34,087 nucleotides of DNA, from positions 1 to 34,087 of the forward strand of contig JAKLEE010000004.1 in assembly GCA_022703215.1 (NCBI GenBank). The letters are read 5' to 3'. The translations under genes and the position numbers were made by a program. Positions 32,858 through 34,087 of this stretch are shown here, piece after piece (position 1 is the first letter of the stretch; each line of letters begins with the position of its first letter). Source of the stretch: Spirochaetota bacterium (GTDB taxonomy: Bacteria > Spirochaetota > Spirochaetia > Treponematales > UBA12059). The notes beneath the pieces were generated by a model. That model was not told the origin of the DNA. It saw nothing but the letters and a program-made list of their open reading frames with translations, and made no database searches.

Positions 32858-34087
32858 ATGGCCGTCCGCAGGCGTATCGAAACCATAGTCATCCTCAACA
32901 TCGGCGCCTTGACCGTCGTCCTGCTCGCCGTCCTCGGCGCCTTGAGCTATTTCAACGTCTTCAACTATTCGATCCAGAACGCCTACGAAATGGTGAATTT
33001 CGCCATCGCGCAGACCGACGTTCGCCTGACCATGACCTTCGAGGAGCTCGAGCGCCTGACCCGCTCGCTCGCTTCGTACGACGAGGTGCGCGCCGCGAAT
33101 TTCGACCGCCTCGACCGCCTTTTCTACTGGACCGTGCACGAACGTTCCCAGGTGCTCAGGTCGGTGTTTCTCGCCACCGAGGACGGCCGGGCCTTCTTCA
33201 GGGGATACGGCACGGGCTTCGCCAACGGCTACGCCGCGCTCCCGGACCGCTACGACCCCCGGACGAAGTACTGGTACGAGATGGCGAAACGCGGGCAGGC
33301 GTTCACGGTCACCGACATCGGACAGCTCGACACGGTGAGCGCCATCGGCATCATGGGGGTCATGCCCGTTTTCGACGAGGCCCGAAGCCTCGTGGGCGTG
33401 CTCGGGGTCGACATGACCCTGGACAAGATCCAGAACATCATCCAGACCATCGAGCTGCCGAACGAAGGCAAGGGCATGCTGCTCTCGTCCCAGGGCGGCG
33501 TCATCGCAAGCCAGTTCTCGAGAGCCATGCCGGAGCTGACGGGCGAGCTCCAGCGCGCCGACATCGACGAGCTCGGCCTGGTGCTTGCGGAGCGCGCCGG
33601 GCAGCGCATCGTCACCATCGGGGGGGAGCGGCATTTCGCCGCCTACCGGCGGAATTTCATGACGGGAATGTTCATCCTGGCGGCCATGCCCTACGACCTG
33701 TCCATGGCCGGCGCCGTCGCGACCCTCCGCGTCCTGGCCGGCAGCTTCGCTGCCTTCCTGGCCATCCTCGTCCTGACGGTCACGGTGCTGATCCGACGGA
33801 CGCTCAAGCCGATCCGGCCCTTGATGGCGGCCATCGACCTGATGCACGACGGCGACTTCACCGCGCGCGCCGACGCGAGGTCCAACGACGAGATCGGCGT
33901 CCTCGCGGAGAATTTCAACGAAATGGCGCGCTCCATCGAGGACCAGAACCGCCGCATCCTCGAGTACTCGAGCGAGCTGGAGCGCAAGGTCCGCGAACGC
34001 ACCGCCGAGCTCGAGGAAAAGAACGAGGTGCTGCTGCGCGACCTCGCCATGGCGCAGCGCATCCAGCTGGCCATCATTCCCCACGAC
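32858..34087 (+). CDS. Cache-HAMP sensor with SpoIIE-type PP2C phosphatase start (runs off the window)
   Basis: The first 410 codons are present. TM1 spans about 8-32. A periplasmic Cache-type sensor (about 35-285) contains YDPRTKYWYEMAKRGQAFTVTD and LVGVLGVDMTLDKIQNII, typical of double-Cache folds. TM2 is near 288-312, followed by a HAMP domain (LKPIRPLMAAIDLMHDGDF to NEIG-like DEIGVLAENFNEM), a coiled coil, and the start of an RsbU/SpoIIE phosphatase, DLAMAQRIQLAIIP. It would dephosphorylate an anti-sigma-factor antagonist in response to an external ligand. The Shine-Dalgarno is GGGAG before the ATG at 32858. The catalytic metal-binding part lies beyond the right edge. Confidence 0.85.
   Translation, partial: MAVRRRIETIVILNIGALTVVLLAVLGALSYFNVFNYSIQNAYEMVNFAIAQTDVRLTMTFEELERLTRSLASYDEVRAANFDRLDRLFYWTVHERSQVLRSVFLATEDGRAFFRGYGTGFANGYAALPDRYDPRTKYWYEMAKRGQAFTVTDIGQLDTVSAIGIMGVMPVFDEARSLVGVLGVDMTLDKIQNIIQTIELPNEGKGMLLSSQGGVIASQFSRAMPELTGELQRADIDELGLVLAERAGQRIVTIGGERHFAAYRRNFMTGMFILAAMPYDLSMAGAVATLRVLAGSFAAFLAILVLTVTVLIRRTLKPIRPLMAAIDLMHDGDFTARADARSNDEIGVLAENFNEMARSIEDQNRRILEYSSELERKVRERTAELEEKNEVLLRDLAMAQRIQLAIIPHD

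Overview
The window is a 34 kb, very G+C-rich piece of a spirochaete chromosome (G/C dominates third codon positions; AT-rich DNA occurs only as short promoter islands). The strongest taxonomic evidence is a FlaA periplasmic-flagellar sheath protein gene (29537-30574) directly downstream of an N-acetylmuramoyl-L-alanine amidase and a GerMN-domain gene, preceded by a radical SAM/SPASM protein of the spirochaete-restricted 'spiro-SPASM' type. Coenzyme B12-dependent ribonucleotide reductase, arginine deiminase and a 2[4Fe-4S] ferredoxin fit an anaerobic or microaerophilic life. The genus cannot be fixed from the sequence. No insertion sequence, prophage, integrase or CRISPR array was seen; this looks like ordinary chromosomal backbone.

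Layout. 1-1942 (minus): an operon of a 2TM potassium channel with RCK domain, a stand-alone cyclic-nucleotide-binding protein overlapping it by four bases, and an exported protein cut by the window edge. 2001-6738 (plus): RluA-type pseudouridine synthase, a large conserved-hypothetical protein, PgeF/YfiH laccase-domain protein and an exported OmpA-like protein, the last three joined by stop/start overlaps. A 121-bp inverted-repeat element separates this from a minus-strand tandem AAA ATPase (6890-8638), which is divergent from a GH36-like alpha-galactosidase (8804-10762). 10812-14183 (minus): GT4 glycosyltransferase, a seven-helix membrane LuxR regulator and an exported CPBP-type protease. 14299: a small ferredoxin. 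14639-16942 (minus): arginine deiminase and DAHP synthase. 17397-20945 (minus): class II ribonucleotide reductase NrdJ, with a good promoter overlapped by palindromes and an NrdR-box-like core, and a 19-bp inverted repeat across its stop codon.

21273-30574 (plus) is the most interesting segment: spiro-SPASM radical SAM protein, family 2-like glycosyltransferase, SpsF-like cytidylyltransferase, a PseG/SpsG-like protein fused to a zinc ribbon and a SAM methyltransferase, an ATP-grasp ligase, amidase, GerMN protein, then FlaA. Genes overlap or lie within a few bases up to the GerMN gene; flaA has its own consensus promoter and a strong terminator. I infer a pathway that makes and transfers a modified, possibly nonulosonate-like, sugar to a cell-surface or periplasmic target, with the periplasmic flagellum an attractive but unproven recipient.

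30711-34087 (plus): a RelA/SpoT-type synthetase fused to TPRs, tRNA-Glu(UUC), a small outer-membrane-like protein and the first part of a Cache-HAMP-SpoIIE-type phosphatase that runs off the window. Three genes (2001, 2847, 30711) have a -10 box only 6-8 bases before the ATG and no usable ribosome binding site, which points to leaderless mRNAs in this organism.
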